From Tragulus kanchil (lineage: Eukaryota; Chordata; Mammalia; Artiodactyla; Tragulidae), in assembly GCA_022376925.1 (NCBI GenBank), contig JAIOJX010000026.1, positions 256,181,330 through 256,245,329 of the forward strand: 64,000 nucleotides of DNA, written 5' to 3'. Within the stretch, counting starts at the first letter, position 1. Each line of letters starts with the position of its first letter. The notes beneath the pieces were generated by a model that was given only the letters and a program-made list of their open reading frames with translations, did no database searches and was not told the DNA's origin. The position numbers were made by a program, and so were the translations under genes. Shown piece by piece: positions 21,941 through 35,052 of the stretch.

Positions 21941-22494
21941 CGGGCTCACTCTGTGTAGCACATCTGCACCATGAGCAGGTGGGTCCTAATGCCCGAAAAG
22001 AAGTGTTAGGACTGTGAAGTTCTGTTTTCTGAAATAACAGTATATTTTCCTCCAAAATTGTATTTTGAAAATCATTTTAAAATATCAATTTGGGAATTAT
22101 AGTATGGATCAAAACAGGTTTCCTCAGGGAGCCAGTCTTTATGGAAAACATATTAGTCATACTGAATTTGACAGACCATCTTTGCACACTTGGCATTTAA
22201 CATCCATTCGGAGTAGATATGTTTGAAACTATTAGATGCATACCAACACAACTATTACTATAAATAGTAAGTATCATTTTAAAGCTATAAACCTAATAGT
22301 GCAAAACACACTTAGGAGAAAGAATAGAATAGCTACACTTGGCATTTTTCTGAATGAAAACTTTAGTCTTGCTTCCAGGCATTCAGTTGGAAACATTGCA
22401 CATTGTCCAAGAGCTAAATTGAGGGAAATTGTTTATTTTCCTGATTGCTTTTAATGTTATATTCCTGGATGTGAGTCAAAGAATCTAGATCTTT

Positions 22495-22690
22495 TTTTTT
22501 TAACTTCTACTATATGCCAGGCACTCTCCTACAAGTTATATCATTTCCTCCTTAGATGTCTTCAGGGCTGGTACCATTATCTCTGAAAAAAGACTCATGG
22601 AAGTTAATTAACTTACTAGGGGTGACACAGCTATTTATGAAAGAACTCCTGCTGAGACCCAAGCTAGTGTGACTGCAGAGTGCTACATGG
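22495..22690 (+). repeat. MIR remnant
   Basis: It contains actatatgccaggcactctc, gctggtaccattatctctg, ttaattaacttactaggggt and gacacagct in MIR order. Its copy is at about 23612-23808 in D6. Confidence 0.75.
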
Positions 22691-24609
22691 GTGATTCTCA
22701 AAGTTTTCATGTGGACTGGCCCCACTCCCAGCGAAGTTTCTAATGTAATGGAGTGGATGAGGGCCAAGATGAACCTTTTCAGAAAGGTGCATACCATGGG
22801 TGCTCATGGTCCCTAATTTTGTGATGATGCATAAGTCTTGTAGTTTTATAGTGCCTTGCAGTTTACAAAGCACTTCTGCAAAACATTTCAGAGACTCCTT
22901 AACACCCTTCAAGCTACTTAAGATGTTATCTCATTTTTATAATTTTGGATGCTGGAGCTGAGGATTTTTCTGGACAGTGAGTAGAGGAGGTAGGATTTGA
23001 ATTCAGGTTTACCACACTGAGGCTTTAGCCATCATTGCCATTCCACACTAGAGCTCAGCGGGCTCACTCTGTGTAGCACATCTGCACCATGAGCAGGTGG
23101 GTCCTAATGCCCGAAAAGAAGTGTTAGGACTGTGAAGTTCTGTTTTCTGAAATAACAGTATATTTTCCTCCAAAATTGTATTTTGAAAATCATTTTAAAA
23201 TATCAATTTGGGAATTATAGTATGGATCAAAACAGGTTTCCTCAGGGAGCCAGTCTTTATGGAAAACATATTAGTCATACTGAATTTGACAGACCATCTT
23301 TGCACACTTGGCATTTAACATCCATTCGGAGTAGATATGTTTGAAACTATTAGATGCATACCAACACAACTATTACTATAAATAGTAAGTATCATTTTAA
23401 AGCTATAAACCTAATAGTGCAAAACACACTTAGGAGAAAGAATAGAATAGCTACACTTGGCATTTTTCTGAATGAAAACTTTAGTCTTGCTTCCAGGCAT
23501 TCAGTTGGAAACATTGCACATTGTCCAAGAGCTAAATTGAGGGAAATTGTTTATTTTCCTGATTGCTTTTAATGTTATATTCCTGGATGTGAGTCAAAGA
23601 ATCTAGATCTTTTTTTTTTAACTTCTACTATATGCCAGGCACTCTCCTACAAGTTATATCATTTCCTCCTTAGATGTCTTCAGGGCTGGTACCATTATCT
23701 CTGAAAAAAGACTCATGGAAGTTAATTAACTTACTAGGGGTGACACAGCTATTTATGAAAGAACTCCTGCTGAGACCCAAGCTAGTGTGACTGCAGAGTG
23801 CTACATGGGTGATTCTCAAAGTTTTCATGTGGACTGGCCCCACTCCCAGCGAAGTTTCTAATGTAATGGAGTGGATGAGGGCCAAGAATAGGCATTTCTC
23901 ACAAGTTCCCAGGTGGTTTTAGCTAGTGGGGCTAACTCAAGGGCTGCCCTTCGGGACATCATCATCTTGTCTTCTAGCTGCCTCTTGGAACTCACATGAT
24001 AGACATACTTGTCTTAGAGCAAAAGATATTATTTGAGATCTAGTAACATTTAAATTTTTTGTAATTTGTAAAAACTTTACACTTAGAAATCTACTAAATA
24101 ATTGTTCTACTTTTGGTTTTTAACCATGGATAAACTCCAATTCACTTTTAGTAACTAGTTTTATCTACCGGATGTCTTTTTTGATCATAAAAAAGCATTC
24201 AGAGGAAAGATACTGTTGTTAATAATTCTTATTTTAGATTGATAGACCAGGTGATAAATTTTATCCTTAGATAGTATATGATAGGATTTTACAATAATAT
24301 GTGGATAAGAACATTGTCCTTTTAAACATTTAAGAACCATTGGTAAAGATCACCTTCTAAAAGGACCCTGAGAGCATCCATCATACACACATTAAACCTG
24401 ACACCAAATGCTACTGGGCCCTAATTTAGTTTCCTTATCTTCTGGATAGAAGAGTAAGTTCAGCTCGGATGACCACCCATTATAATGGACTTAAGAAACT
24501 ATGCTGTCCCAGGTATAACTCAGCCTTCCATATTTGTTGAATGAGTGCTTATTTAAAAACCCTGTAAGAACAACGCTTCAGTATTTTTCATTTCTGGCTT
24601 CCTTCTAAA

Positions 24610-24652
24610 CTAACTGCAGATTCTTTGCCATCTGAACCACCAGGGAAACCCA
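24610..24652 (-). mobile_element. SINE head fragment
   Basis: cagattctttgccatctgaa followed by ccaccagggaaaccc is the reverse strand of a Bov-tA head. Only about 43 bases remain. Confidence 0.65.
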
Positions 24653-25608
24653 ATTAAAAGTACGGACCACCCCTATAGGGTAAACTGATTAAGTCTTTCA
24701 AATCTCTGCCCAGCAATTAATAACATCAGAAAACATCTAACCCAAGTAAACTTTAGATATAAGATGTCATTTTATTTAGGCAGGGAGACCAGATAATATT
24801 ATTTCTAGGTGGAAGCCAAAAGGTGCTATGTTAATGATTCTAATTATCTAGAAGGAAAGCAGATGCTGTACTGCTGTACTTAGCTACAGTTGTTAACCTG
24901 ACTCTCAGCCGGGTCCCACAATGGAGGGGTCAGGGTATGAATGGGAATTTGACAGTGACTATAGAGGTTAGATGTCTGGCTAGGACAAGAGGGTGAATTT
25001 TGTAAATTAACTGCTTTGGATTAAGTCAACGTTACATCTTCTGATGTTGACACTGACTCACCATATCATTATATTGCCTGGGCTCCTTTAAAGCTAATAT
25101 CCTGTAGGAATGGACCTTCTTAATCTTGTCCAACCCTCTGAGACTTGGATTTTAATATCAAGTAATTATTTTATGTTGAGGAATTAGAAAGAAAAAAAGA
25201 TTTATGTTATACTAGAATTTAAACAAGCTGGATGCTTGCACATCACTTCCCATCTCCCTGTTCCTTCATGCTTAGTTTTTATAAAGAGGTATAGAAGCTT
25301 TATGTGGAAGGCTGAATGTTATGCATGCCATACCAAATACTGCATCTGAAGCATTCACTAATCAAACGATCAGATCTGAATTCCTCACCTGCCAAATCCT
25401 CTCTCTCTACGAATGAACATTCTCTGCTGTGTTCATTCTGAATTTCCCTGGAGCCTGGACTGACAATCCTTCTGAAATTTGTTGCAGATGCGAAAAACTG
25501 CCTAAATATGGAAATAAAATCCCTAAGTTACCCTCTGAATCAGAGTTAGCCATTTTTCTTTCTCCCCTGCTAGGCACTAATAGAAGTTTGAGGAAAGGAA
25601 ATCATCAG

Positions 25609-27802
25609 TTAGTCCCTAAATTTCTAGCTGCATAACACCAAACATTTGGAAAGCTGGCTAAAATTATTGTACTTTAATTGAATGGACTGGTCTGTGTACA
25701 TACTGTATCATGTGTACTTATTCACTTATATTTTTATATTCAAAAATTAAGCAGAGATAAGACACACCTATGCCTACAGATTGCCTGCTACACAGATTAT
25801 CAGTGTGACCACTAAAAAATATATACTTATCAACTTAAGGTCACTTTAATCATATTTTAAATAGTGCAAAGTTTTTGTAAATTTAAAGAAGTTTCTTGCA
25901 TTTGAAACTAACATACTAGTCAAAGATAAAACTAAGTCAATAGATTATATTTCTATCCTGGAGGGATAGAAATAAATCCATTTAATAAAATGTACTCAGG
26001 TAGAGTGTTTCTTTAAAAATATATATGAGTGTAAAAATTAGTAAAAGACAAAGAAACTTACAAAAAAGTTTCAAAATTTTGTTCAGAAGGAAAGGGTACA
26101 ATAAACCAATTCATAATAAGCTTACAGTGGTATGCAAACCAATTGCAAAGTAAAACTTTTTAACTGGAATTTGGCTAATCAGAATCTTAAACTAACTTGT
26201 AATTTTTCTGTACCCTGATTTTATGAAGGCATACGCCACCACTCTTCCAAAATAATCTAATAGTCAAAAATATGAAAATATATTCCATTGTATATTCTGA
26301 TATTTTGAATCAATATATATTCAGCCCAATCCACATAAAATATATTTTCATTTAATCTTTGATGAGCAAATGTGTTTGAATAACCAAATAAAATTTAAAT
26401 TTTTTCCTGCTGGTTTGTGCAATTTTCTTTGTAGACAGGTAAATGCATGTTGTTTTTCTACAGCTAGGGTTAGTAAGTCATAGGACAACATATACTAAAC
26501 GGAACCTAGTTTTGCCACATATATCTACTAAAATTATATATTTTCTGGAAAGAAAACAGTGTGCACTAATTTGACCAAAACTCTTTGATGAAATTCAGGA
26601 CTGCCCTAAAATGTGAGTCAAAAGAAAGCTGGGAATATTAGTTTGTGTCTGTAGCACTTTAGCAGTTCTGAAGATAACTCCCTTCCAACCCCACCCACCA
26701 AAAAAAAATTAGTCCCTAAATTTCTAGCTGCATACCCCAAATTTGGAAAGCTGGCTAAAATTATTGTACTTTAATTGAATGGACTGGTCTGTGTACATAC
26801 TGTATCATGTGTACTTATTCACTTATATTTTTATATTCAAAAATTAAGCAGAGATAAGACACACCTATGCCTACAGATTGCCTGCTACACAGATTATCAG
26901 TGTGACCACTAAAAAATATATACTTATCAACTTAAGGTCACTTTAATCATATTTTAAATAGTGCAAAGTTTTTGTAAATTTAAAGAAGTTTCTTGCATTT
27001 GAAACTAACATACTAGTCAAAGATAAAACTAAGTCAATAGATTATATTTCTATCCTGGAGGGATAGAAATAAATCCATTTAATAAAATGTACTCAGGTAG
27101 AGTGTTTCTTTAAAAATATATATGAGTGTAAAAATTAGTAAAAGACAAAGAAACTTACAAAAAAGTTTCAAAATTTTGTTCAGAAGGAAAGGGTACAATA
27201 AACCAATTCATAATAAGCTTACAGTGGTATGCAAACCAATTGCAAAGTAAAACTTTTTAACTGGAATTTGGCTAATCAGAATCTTAAACTAACTTGTAAT
27301 TTTTCTGTACCCTGATTTTATGAAGGCATACGCCACCACTCTTCCAAAATAATCTAATAGTCAAAAATATGAAAATATATTCCATTGTATATTCTGATAT
27401 TTTGAATCAATATATATTCAGCCCAATCCACATAAAATATATTTTCATTTAATCTTTGATGAGCAAATGTGTTTGAATAACCAAATAAAATTTAAATTTT
27501 TTCCTGCTGGTTTGTGCAATTTTCTTTGTAGACAGGTAAATGCATGTTGTTTTTCTACAGCTAGGGTTAGTAAGTCATAGGACAACATATACTAAACGGA
27601 ACCTAGTTTTGCCACATATATCTACTAAAATTATATATTTTCTGGAAAGAAAACAGTGTGCACTAATTTGACCAAAACTCTTTGATGAAATTCAGGACTG
27701 CCCTAAAATGTGAGTCAAAAGAAAGCTGGGAATATTAGTTTGTGTCTGTAGCACTTTAGCAGTTCTGAAGATAACTCCCTTCCAACCCCACCCACCAAAA
27801 AA
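25609..27802. repeat. D7: direct duplication, period about 1100
   Basis: Copies 25609-26708 and 26709-27802, joined at an A run. Small differences (cataacacc against catacccc) lie near the junction. Confidence 0.95.
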
Positions 27803-28151
27803 AGAAAAGAAAAATTAGAGAAACTTGTTTCTAAGCATTTAAGGAAATGTGCCAGTGGAAAATATTTTAGGGAGTTTGTGAATGCAGTTAGAGGAAGAAT
27901 TTTAAATAGGAAGGCCTTTTTGTTCTCATTAAAGCTGGCCTATATTCCTGTATTTGGAAATGGTTTCCTATACTTTCAGAGGTTTAAAACTCTAAAACTG
28001 TATTTTTTTTTTCCAGTGTGCTAGAATGAATGGAGTTAACAATAAACATCTCAGTCCAGAAGAGTTTCTGTGCTCAAAAGTGACCTAGTTCCCTTTTGCC
28101 CCTTTGAACTTCCATGAGTTCAACATCATCTGAGTGGCCTCCATGAATAAT

Positions 28152-28157
28152 TTTATT
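28152..28157 (-). promoter_or_regulatory. KCNH7: Candidate KCNH7 poly(A) signal
   Basis: TTTATT on the + strand reads AATAAA on the - strand about 370 bases past the KCNH7 stop. It is one of several such hexamers in AT-rich DNA, so support is weak. It also exists in the duplicate copy. Confidence 0.25.
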
Positions 28158-28526
28158 CTTTGCTTTCTTACTTGCTTGGAAGGCATTTTCATAACAAAGT
28201 ACTGGTTTAGTAAAAGCAATAGATAGGAGTCTCCATGCAAGAGAAACTGGAGTTTCCTAACATGCACATGATTTAAAAAATAAAAAAAATAAGGTGCCTT
28301 GAGATGCTGGCAGTTTTAACATTTGGAACAAAAGAGTTCATATGTATATTTACATCTTAACTGCTCAATTTTACCTTACAAGCTTCAATTTAGGAAAATA
28401 TACAGTACTTTTGCATATAATGGTACCTTGTGAGCCCCTGAGTCAAGTAGAGAGGATTTAAATACAAAAAGGAAAACAGCCATTAAAAGCACTTACATTG
28501 TGTGTGGAATAAACAGTACAAAATGA

Positions 28527-28796
28527 TTATTTTCCCGGAAGACCAGGATCAGAAACATGCCTATGAAGACCCAAGATTCCTACAGTGCTTAGGGGTGAAT
28601 CTGTCAAAGAAGGATGCCTAATTGGATGAAGGCAAGTTTTTCTTTGCCTTGGAGGCTGACGCTCTAAAGAAAGATCACTGTCTTGTTTTAAAAGTGAAGT
28701 CAAGTTGTCTTCCGAAGCCGTGTTCAGATGCACCCCACATGAGAGAGATTCTTTGGATTTAAGTTTAGATTTTTCAAGGTCTAGAAATTCAGGACA
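28527..28796 (-). CDS. KCNH7: KCNH7 (ERG3 potassium channel) terminal coding exon, first copy
   Basis: Read on the - strand from 28796. The exon opens [19 protein letters not shown], runs through [20 protein letters not shown], and ends [18 protein letters not shown] with a TAA stop at 28527-28529. These 89 residues are the extreme cytoplasmic C-terminus of the ether-a-go-go-related channel ERG3, which carries a slowly deactivating K+ current in neurons. The acceptor is CTATCAG before TGT. The phase-0 start fits the upstream exon, which ends in a complete Gln codon. The exon is repeated at 29576-29845 in duplication D8. Because both copies carry the stop, the gene-proximal copy alone would end the protein. 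Confidence 0.93.
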   Translation of the reverse strand, partial: CPEFLDLEKSKLKSKESLSCGVHLNTASEDNLTSLLKQDSDLSLERQPPRQRKTCLHPIRHPSLTDSPLSTVGILGLHRHVSDPGLPGK

Positions 28797-29575
28797 CTGA
28801 TAGAAAGAAAAGAGAAGAAAATGCATTTTTATCATTCATTTGGACATATTTCTAAAATGACAGTCATGAAATCTAAACATGCTTTCTTTTTTCATAAATC
28901 AGTATTTGTTAATGGTATTAACCAACATTTTCCCCCTCAAAGATGGCTCAAGACATTGGAGGTGAGGTATCAGTTTAGATAATTCTATACAACCATTCCA
29001 AGATCTTTAATTTTACTCTGAAGCTATATCAGATTATTAAAAAACTCTAAAACTGTATTTTTTCCAGTGTGCTAGAATGAATGGAGTTAACAATAAACAT
29101 CTCAGTCCAGAAGAGTTTCTGTGCTCAAAAGTGACCTAGTTCCCTTTGCCCTTTGAACTTCCATGAGTTCAACATCATCTGAGTGGCCTCCATGAATAAT
29201 TTTATTCTTTGCTTTCTTACTTGCTTGGAAGGCATTTTCATAACAAAGTACTGGTTTAGTAAAAGCAATAGATAGGAGTCTCCATGCAAGAGAAACTGGA
29301 GTTTCCTAACATGCACATGATTTAAAAAATAAAAAAAATAAGGTGCCTTGAGATGCTGGCAGTTTTAACATTTGGAACAAAAGAGTTCATATGTATATTT
29401 ACATCTTAACTGCTCAATTTTACCTTACAAGCTTCAATTTAGGAAAATATACAGTACTTTTGCATATAATGGTACCTTGTGAGCCCCTGAGTCAAGTAGA
29501 GAGGATTTAAATACAAAAAGGAAAACAGCCATTAAAAGCACTTACATTGTGTGTGGAATAAACAGTACAAAATGA

Positions 29576-29845
29576 TTATTTTCCCGGAAGACCAGGATCA
29601 GAAACATGCCTATGAAGACCCAAGATTCCTACAGTGCTTAGGGGTGAATCTGTCAAAGAAGGATGCCTAATTGGATGAAGGCAAGTTTTTCTTTGCCTTG
29701 GAGGCTGACGCTCTAAAGAAAGATCACTGTCTTGTTTTAAAAGTGAAGTCAAGTTGTCTTCCGAAGCCGTGTTCAGATGCACCCCACATGAGAGAGATTC
29801 TTTGGATTTAAGTTTAGATTTTTCAAGGTCTAGAAATTCAGGACA
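29576..29845 (-). CDS. KCNH7: KCNH7 terminal coding exon, duplicate copy
   Basis: The same 270 bases as 28527-28796, about 1.05 kb closer to the rest of the gene, with the same acceptor and TAA stop. It is the first terminal exon reached by transcription. I infer it is the same exon assembled twice (D8), because copies differ elsewhere mainly in homopolymer length (for example the T run before the acceptor-like CCAG near 28015 against 29065). Confidence 0.9.
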   Translation of the reverse strand, partial: CPEFLDLEKSKLKSKESLSCGVHLNTASEDNLTSLLKQDSDLSLERQPPRQRKTCLHPIRHPSLTDSPLSTVGILGLHRHVSDPGLPGK

Positions 29846-30984
29846 CTGATAGAAAGAAAAGAGAAGAAAATGCATTTTTATCATTCATTTGGACATATTT
29901 CTAAAATGACAGTCATGAAATCTAAACATGCTTTCTTTTTTCATAAATCAGTATTTGTTAATGGTATTAACCAACATTTTCCCCCTCAAAGATGGCTCAA
30001 GACATTGGAGGTGAGGTATCAGTTTAGATAATTCTATACAACCATTCCAAGATCTTTAATTTTACTCTGAAGCTATATCAGATTATTATTAGTAGTAGTA
30101 TTTTAAATACAATATTTCACATTGAGCTTTCCAGATAAGTTTTAATTCAAAATTCCGAACAAAACTGAGATCAGAAAGGTGGGTCATTTGGTGACTGTAT
30201 TTGGAGAATACGGAGAAAGAAAAAGGAAGGAAAACCATCCATCCGTTGGTAGCAAATATTATCTAACTTCACTGAAAACTAAAAACAAGATACATGGTTT
30301 CACATGTTTCCCAGCCATTCAAAACCAGAGATAAATCAATCTCTACCTTCATACTTTATAGACAGATTGCACTATTTTCCTTCAGGCACATTACCCTGTG
30401 CTCTTAAAATAGTTTCATTCCCCAGAGCGTTTTCCACTCAATTCCAAACTTCTAAAAAAAAAAGTGTTTTTACAAGATTGCTCTGTAAATTCTTATGTAA
30501 ATCATTGTTATTAAGTCTGATTTGGCCACGCTCTTTAGGTGGTTAAGAATCATTCCCAAAATGGAATTTCAAAGGAGTTGTACTTTTCATATTAGCATAA
30601 CTCAAAGGGTTTCTCAGAGCATTTCAGAGAAAATGTAAAGGACACTAACATTCCTCCTACCCTCACCAAGGTGAGAAAATTTTAGAGCTCCTTGGTGATG
30701 GGGGTGCACAGATGGGGTTACAAGTCTAATTCTGCTAGAGTCTCAGGTCTTGTCTGGCCAGCGGCTGTTTCTCTGCCTCTTCATTCCGGAGACCCTGTTC
30801 AAGAGTGTCTTTTGTCACTAGAGCAAATTACAAACTTCTATCTAAATGTTTTTTGGACCCAGGGCTAGCCTTTAGCTTTCAATGTTGTACCATTTATAAA
30901 CTTAAGTAGATGAACTCTTTGAGAAAAGCTTTTTCTTTAAAAAAAAAAACAAAAACACAAAAACTAGTATTTAAGATCATTCCT

Positions 30985-31190
30985 CTAGGTCCACTGTTCT
31001 CAAGCTTTAAATAAGCAAAAGAATTGGGGACAGGGGCAGGGTTGGGAAAGTGCTTAAAATGGAGATGACAGGGTTCATTCCCAGAAGTTCTAATTGAGTA
31101 GTAACAGCTGGAGATGAGACTCTGCATTTTTCCACAGCAGCCCAGGTGATTCTGATTCACATGGTCCCTGGAAACACTTGGAGAGACACT
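30985..31190 (+). repeat. MER5A-like DNA transposon remnant
   Basis: Diverged hAT-type MER5A pattern: ctgttctcaagcttt, ttcccagaagttctaattga, actctgcatttttcca and cccaggtgattctgattcac. It lies just downstream (in gene order, upstream in coordinate) of the KCNH7 exon at 31217. Confidence 0.6.
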
Positions 31191-31216
31191 CTTGGTTATA
31201 CACTAGCTATACTCAC

Positions 31217-31409
31217 CTGTGAGGAAGGACTGAAACTTCGATCAGTCTTGATGGATGCTGCTGGATGACTGGTTCTCATCAGGCGGACGGTGGGTCTCTG
31301 ATACTCGGCTCCCGCAGTTACCATACTGTAGGCTGGGGGGACCACTGTGGTCTGTTTCTGCAGCAGCTGTAAGATGGTCTGGATGTCTGCAGTCATTTGG
31401 GATTCAAGT
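31217..31409 (-). CDS. KCNH7: KCNH7 penultimate coding exon (coiled-coil end and C-linker to terminus)
   Basis: A 193-nt exon read from 31409. One base completes an Arg codon, then [19 protein letters not shown] and [18 protein letters not shown], ending [27 protein letters not shown] is the second half of the C-terminal coiled coil that helps ERG subunits tetramerise. The acceptor is TATCCTGCAG and the donor is GTGAGT after a complete Gln codon. It is not duplicated. The match to KCNH7 rather than KCNH2 or KCNH6 rests on the [10 protein letters not shown] and [16 protein letters not shown] stretches. Confidence 0.93.
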
Positions 31410-32054
31410 CTGCAGGATAGACAGAAATGGGGGAAAATGGTCCTAAAATAGTTCAGGATGGCAAAGCATTTGAAAAAACTTCAGCACCATCCACGCGCAG
31501 AATTATGGCCTGCTTTAAACAAGAAGGACAGGAGAGGGAGCATGGAGATGCTTACATGCTATATAACACTCATGGCTCTGGTAATGATCCTTGCTTTCCT
31601 GTTCATTTCATGAGATCTTAACACAAAAACAGCTGAATGAAGAGACTATGTTTTCACAGTGTACACTGTATTACATTACAGTTAAGTTTTATTGAGTTCA
31701 AAATGGAAAACACATTGAGAATCTATTTTTAATCAGTTATTCTCTTTGCTGTTAAGTCAGGTTTTGGTCAGTTTCTCATGAATATTTTATTTACTCTTTA
31801 AAATAGTGACTTTTATTGCATATTTCTTGCATGATTGCAGCAACTGGATAATTTATTGTGCATTTTAAATTCATGTTACCAATATTTTATTTCTCTCCCA
31901 TTCACATCAAATATTGTATACTCTTCATTATATTCTTTCCTTTCACTATATTCTTTCCTTAATGTTAAATACTGTCAAATGCTAAATTCCTGTCCTATCT
32001 ATAGTTCAGGGCTTTTGGTATGTAAGAAACAGAGCAAATACAAAAGTGCACTTG

Positions 32055-32331
32055 TGGGCTTCCCTGGTGGTCCAGCGGGCAAACAGTCTGCCTTGCAGTG
32101 CAAGGGGCACCGGTTTGATACTTGGCCTGGGAAGAATCCACGTGCTGTGGAGTGGGGGGACCTGTGTGTCCAATTAGGAGCCAGGCGTTCTGGAGTATAC
32201 AAGCCCAGAGCTGGTGCTCTGCAGTGAGAGAGGCCACTGCAATGGGAGGCCCACACATGCCAGAGAATAAGAAGAAATGGATGAAAATAAATATAAATAA
32301 AAAGCGGTATGATGGAGAAAAGAAAAAAGAA
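32055..32331 (+). mobile_element. CHR-2-like SINE
   Basis: Head gggcttccctggtggtccag and body through gggaggcccacacatgcc to an A-rich tail. It is flanked by near-identical AAAGTGCACTTG/AAAGTTCACTTG. Its body was copied at the start of D9's second copy (33380-33490). Confidence 0.83.
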
Positions 32332-32854
32332 AAAAAGTTCACTTGCTTCTATGGCCCATCTGGCTTGCAAAATACCAGCCTGATCATTTTTTCCCCAAAG
32401 TTCACAAGTAGCCAACTGGCCTGTTAATTTCATTCTTATTTTAAATTAAAAGTCAAGGGAAAAAATAGAAAAAATACAATGTATCTGATTTCTCTCCTTA
32501 GCATGTGTTAACAGTATTAAAAAAAAGAATTTTGTGGATATAAAAACAAAAAATTTAGGGCATATGCCTCTTGAGAAAACTTTTAAGTTTTTACTTATTT
32601 GTGCTTACTATTTTATTGAATGAAGAATGCAAGGAAAAGGTAAATCTTACCAAATATGTTAAAAGCATAGACTAATTTTGCTCAGTTATGTGCATGCTAT
32701 ATTTCTGAAGTTCAAAGTGGAGGGAACTTTGCCTTTGATTTGAGAGAGAACTGACTATATCTGGACAACATCAAAAAATATATTTTTCTAGTTTTTAATA
32801 TTGACACTAGAAATCTTCCTTCTGAGAATCATTTGTACAGGTTTTCTATATGTG

Positions 32855-32945
32855 AGATATATATGTATGTGTATATATATATATACACACACATATATAC
32901 CATATATATATATATATATACATACACACACACATATATAGCTAT
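32855..32945. repeat. TA/CA microsatellite
   Basis: Alternating (TA), (TG) and (CA) runs. The copy at 34008-34098 in D9 differs in repeat number. Confidence 0.9.
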
Positions 32946-33035
32946 AGGATTTAGTGTTTTCTAAACAAATGGCTATACATTATATGTGACTGTGCCTTAT
33001 AACGGTCAAAACCACACATCAAACATCTGAGTTAT

Positions 33036-33379
33036 TGTCGCGGGCGCCGCGTCGGAGCTTCCTCTAATTACTATTCTCACTAGCTCTCACAAAGAGAAAC
33101 TATATTGAATAGCTCAGAGACCTTTTCGCGAACACAGCGTGGTTCCCTCAGGGTGTGAGCCTCGGACCTCGACAGTAAAGTATCCGGGTCTCAAGCATTG
33201 TTAAACCAAGAGTGGGTTTGTTAGGCAAGCACAAATAATCAGAATTAATCAGAACTCAATCAAAATGCGAGAGAAAGAGCTTACCCCAGAGCTGGGAGTC
33301 AACCTCACCTAATCAGCTCTGTGAGTGAGCTCTCCAATCCCTTTAAAGGAAAACCTCAGACACAGCTGCATATACTTTA
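33036..33379 (-). mobile_element. LTR, partial copy (D9 first copy)
   Basis: The GC-rich end of the 34192 LTR with the same TTAT in front, broken at the D9 junction. Its last 100 or so bases differ from the other copies by short deletions, as expected at a low-quality contig end. Confidence 0.55.
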
Positions 33380-34007
33380 GCAGTGAGAGAGGCCACTGCA
33401 ATGGGAGGCCCACACATGCCAGAGAATAAGAAGAAATGGATGAAAATAAATATAAATAAAAAGCGGTATGATGGAGAAAAGAAAAAAGAAAAAAAGTTCA
33501 CTTGCTTCTATGGCCCATCTGGCTTGCAAAATACCAGCCTGATCATTTTTCCCCAAAGTCCACAAGGAGCCAACTGGCCTGTTAATTTCATTCTTATTTT
33601 AAATTAAAAGTCAAGGGAAAAAATAGAAAAAATACAATGTATCTGATTTCTCTCCTTAGCATGTGTTAACAGTATTAAAAAAAAGAATTTTGTGGATATA
33701 AAAACAAAAAATTTAGGGCATATGCCTCTTGAGAAAACTTTTAAGTTTTTACTTATTTGTGCTTACTATTTTATTGAATGAAGAATGCAAGGAAAAGGTA
33801 AATCTTACCAAATATGTTAAAAGCATAGACTAATTTTGCTCAGTTATGTGCATGCTATATTTCTGAAGTTCAAAGTGGAGGGAACTTTGCCTTTGATTTG
33901 AGAGAGAACTGACTATATCTGGACAACATCAAAAAATATATTTTTCTAGTTTTTAATATTGACACTAGAAATCTTCCTTCTGAGAATCATTTGTACAGGT
34001 TTTCTAT

Positions 34008-34098
34008 ATGTGAGATATATATGTATGTGTATATATATATACACACACATATATACCATATATATATATATATATATACATACACACACATATATAGC
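34008..34098. repeat. TA/CA microsatellite, duplicate copy
   Basis: Same tract as 32855-32945 with slightly different run lengths. Confidence 0.88.
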
Positions 34099-34191
34099 TA
34101 TAGGATTTAGTGTTTTCTAAACAAATGGCTATACATTATATGTGACTGTGCCTTATAACGGTCAAAACCACACATCAAACATCTGAGTTAT

Positions 34192-35052
34192 TGTCGCGGG
34201 CGCCGCGTCGGAGCTTCCTCTAATTACTATTCTCACTAGCTCTCACAAAGAGAAACTATATTGAATAGCTCAGAGACCTTTTCGCGAACACAGCGTGGTT
34301 CCCTCAGGGTGTGAGCCTCGGACCTCGACAGTAAAGTATCCGGGTCTCAAGCATTGTTAAACCAAGAGTGGGTTTGTTAGGCAAGCACAAATAATCAGAA
34401 TTAATCAGAACTCAATCAAAATGCGAAGAGAAAGAGCTTACCCCAGAGCTGGGAGCTTCAACCTCACCTCAGATACAACTGAGCTCTGTGAGTGAGCTTC
34501 TGCCCAATTTACTCTCCCCCTTTTAAAGGAAAAACCTCAGACACAGCTGCATATACTTTACTTCTGCTTCTACTTAGAATCCTAAGAAATTAAAGGAAAA
34601 GGCTGCTCCTGGCTTCTATGTGAGCTTACAACTTGAGCTAGATGGGAGCAGGTTACTCTGGTCAAGAATTAAGCTAACTTGTTCTTAGGAAAGTAAGCAG
34701 ATAAGTTGGAATGTTGCCATTAGGGCTTTTCTTATTTACTAGCAGCTTTCAAACTTCGCTTGCGGGTAGAACTCTGCCGAAGCGGCTGGCGGTGAGTTAC
34801 AAATTGCTAATCGCTGGAGGACGAGCTTTGGCTCTCCTGGCTGTAATTTCTCTTAGAGACAAACTTTTTTCCTTTAGTATATACGTCCCCTTTAGGTATT
34901 ATCATATTCACCCACTCTTTGGCCCTATCTGAGCTAACATCACTTTCTAGAGGACGGATTCTAGGTCTCAAGAGCTTATCTGGGGTTTGAGGATTGCTCT
35001 ATACCCTAAGACCCAGTATATTCTTAAGAATTTCTACAGTCTGCCCAAGACA
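34192..35052 (-). mobile_element. Solitary endogenous-retrovirus LTR (most complete copy)
   Basis: An 861-bp segment that starts TGTCGCGGGCG and ends CCCAAGACA on the + strand (terminal TG...CA, here TGTC...GACA). It is flanked on both sides by TTAT, a possible 4-bp target-site duplication. It is much richer in intact CpG than its surroundings, which suggests a recent insertion. Orientation is set to - because the GC-rich end would then be the U5 side; this is inference. No gag, pol or env was seen next to it. Partial copies at 33036-33379 and 35455-36158 come from D9 and D10. Confidence 0.55.

Larger units (their letters stand above)
21699..23887. repeat. D6: direct duplication, period about 1118
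   Basis: Copies 21699-22769 and 22818-23887 with a filler of about 48 bases made of degraded flank. Confidence 0.95.
12700..28150. other. Intergenic interval between GCA and KCNH7 (convergent 3' ends)
   Basis: No coding exon was recognised here. Contents are duplications D4, D5, D6, D7 and the start of D8; a CHR-2-like SINE (16388); BovA fragments (17366/18545, 24610); an L1 3' end (20705); and MIR remnants (about 21715, 22495 and their copies). The stretches 9.1-13.1, 19.0-20.7 and 24.7-25.6 kb hold no recognised element except those listed separately. Several 60-107-codon open frames here are SINE translations or chance. Confidence 0.5.
27986..30087. repeat. D8: direct duplication, period about 1053
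   Basis: Copies 27986-29038 and 29039-30087. It includes the terminal KCNH7 exon. Confidence 0.95.
32221..34560. repeat. D9: direct duplication, period about 1159
   Basis: Copies 32221-33379 and 33380-34560. Differences cluster in the last 120 bases of the first copy. Confidence 0.95.
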
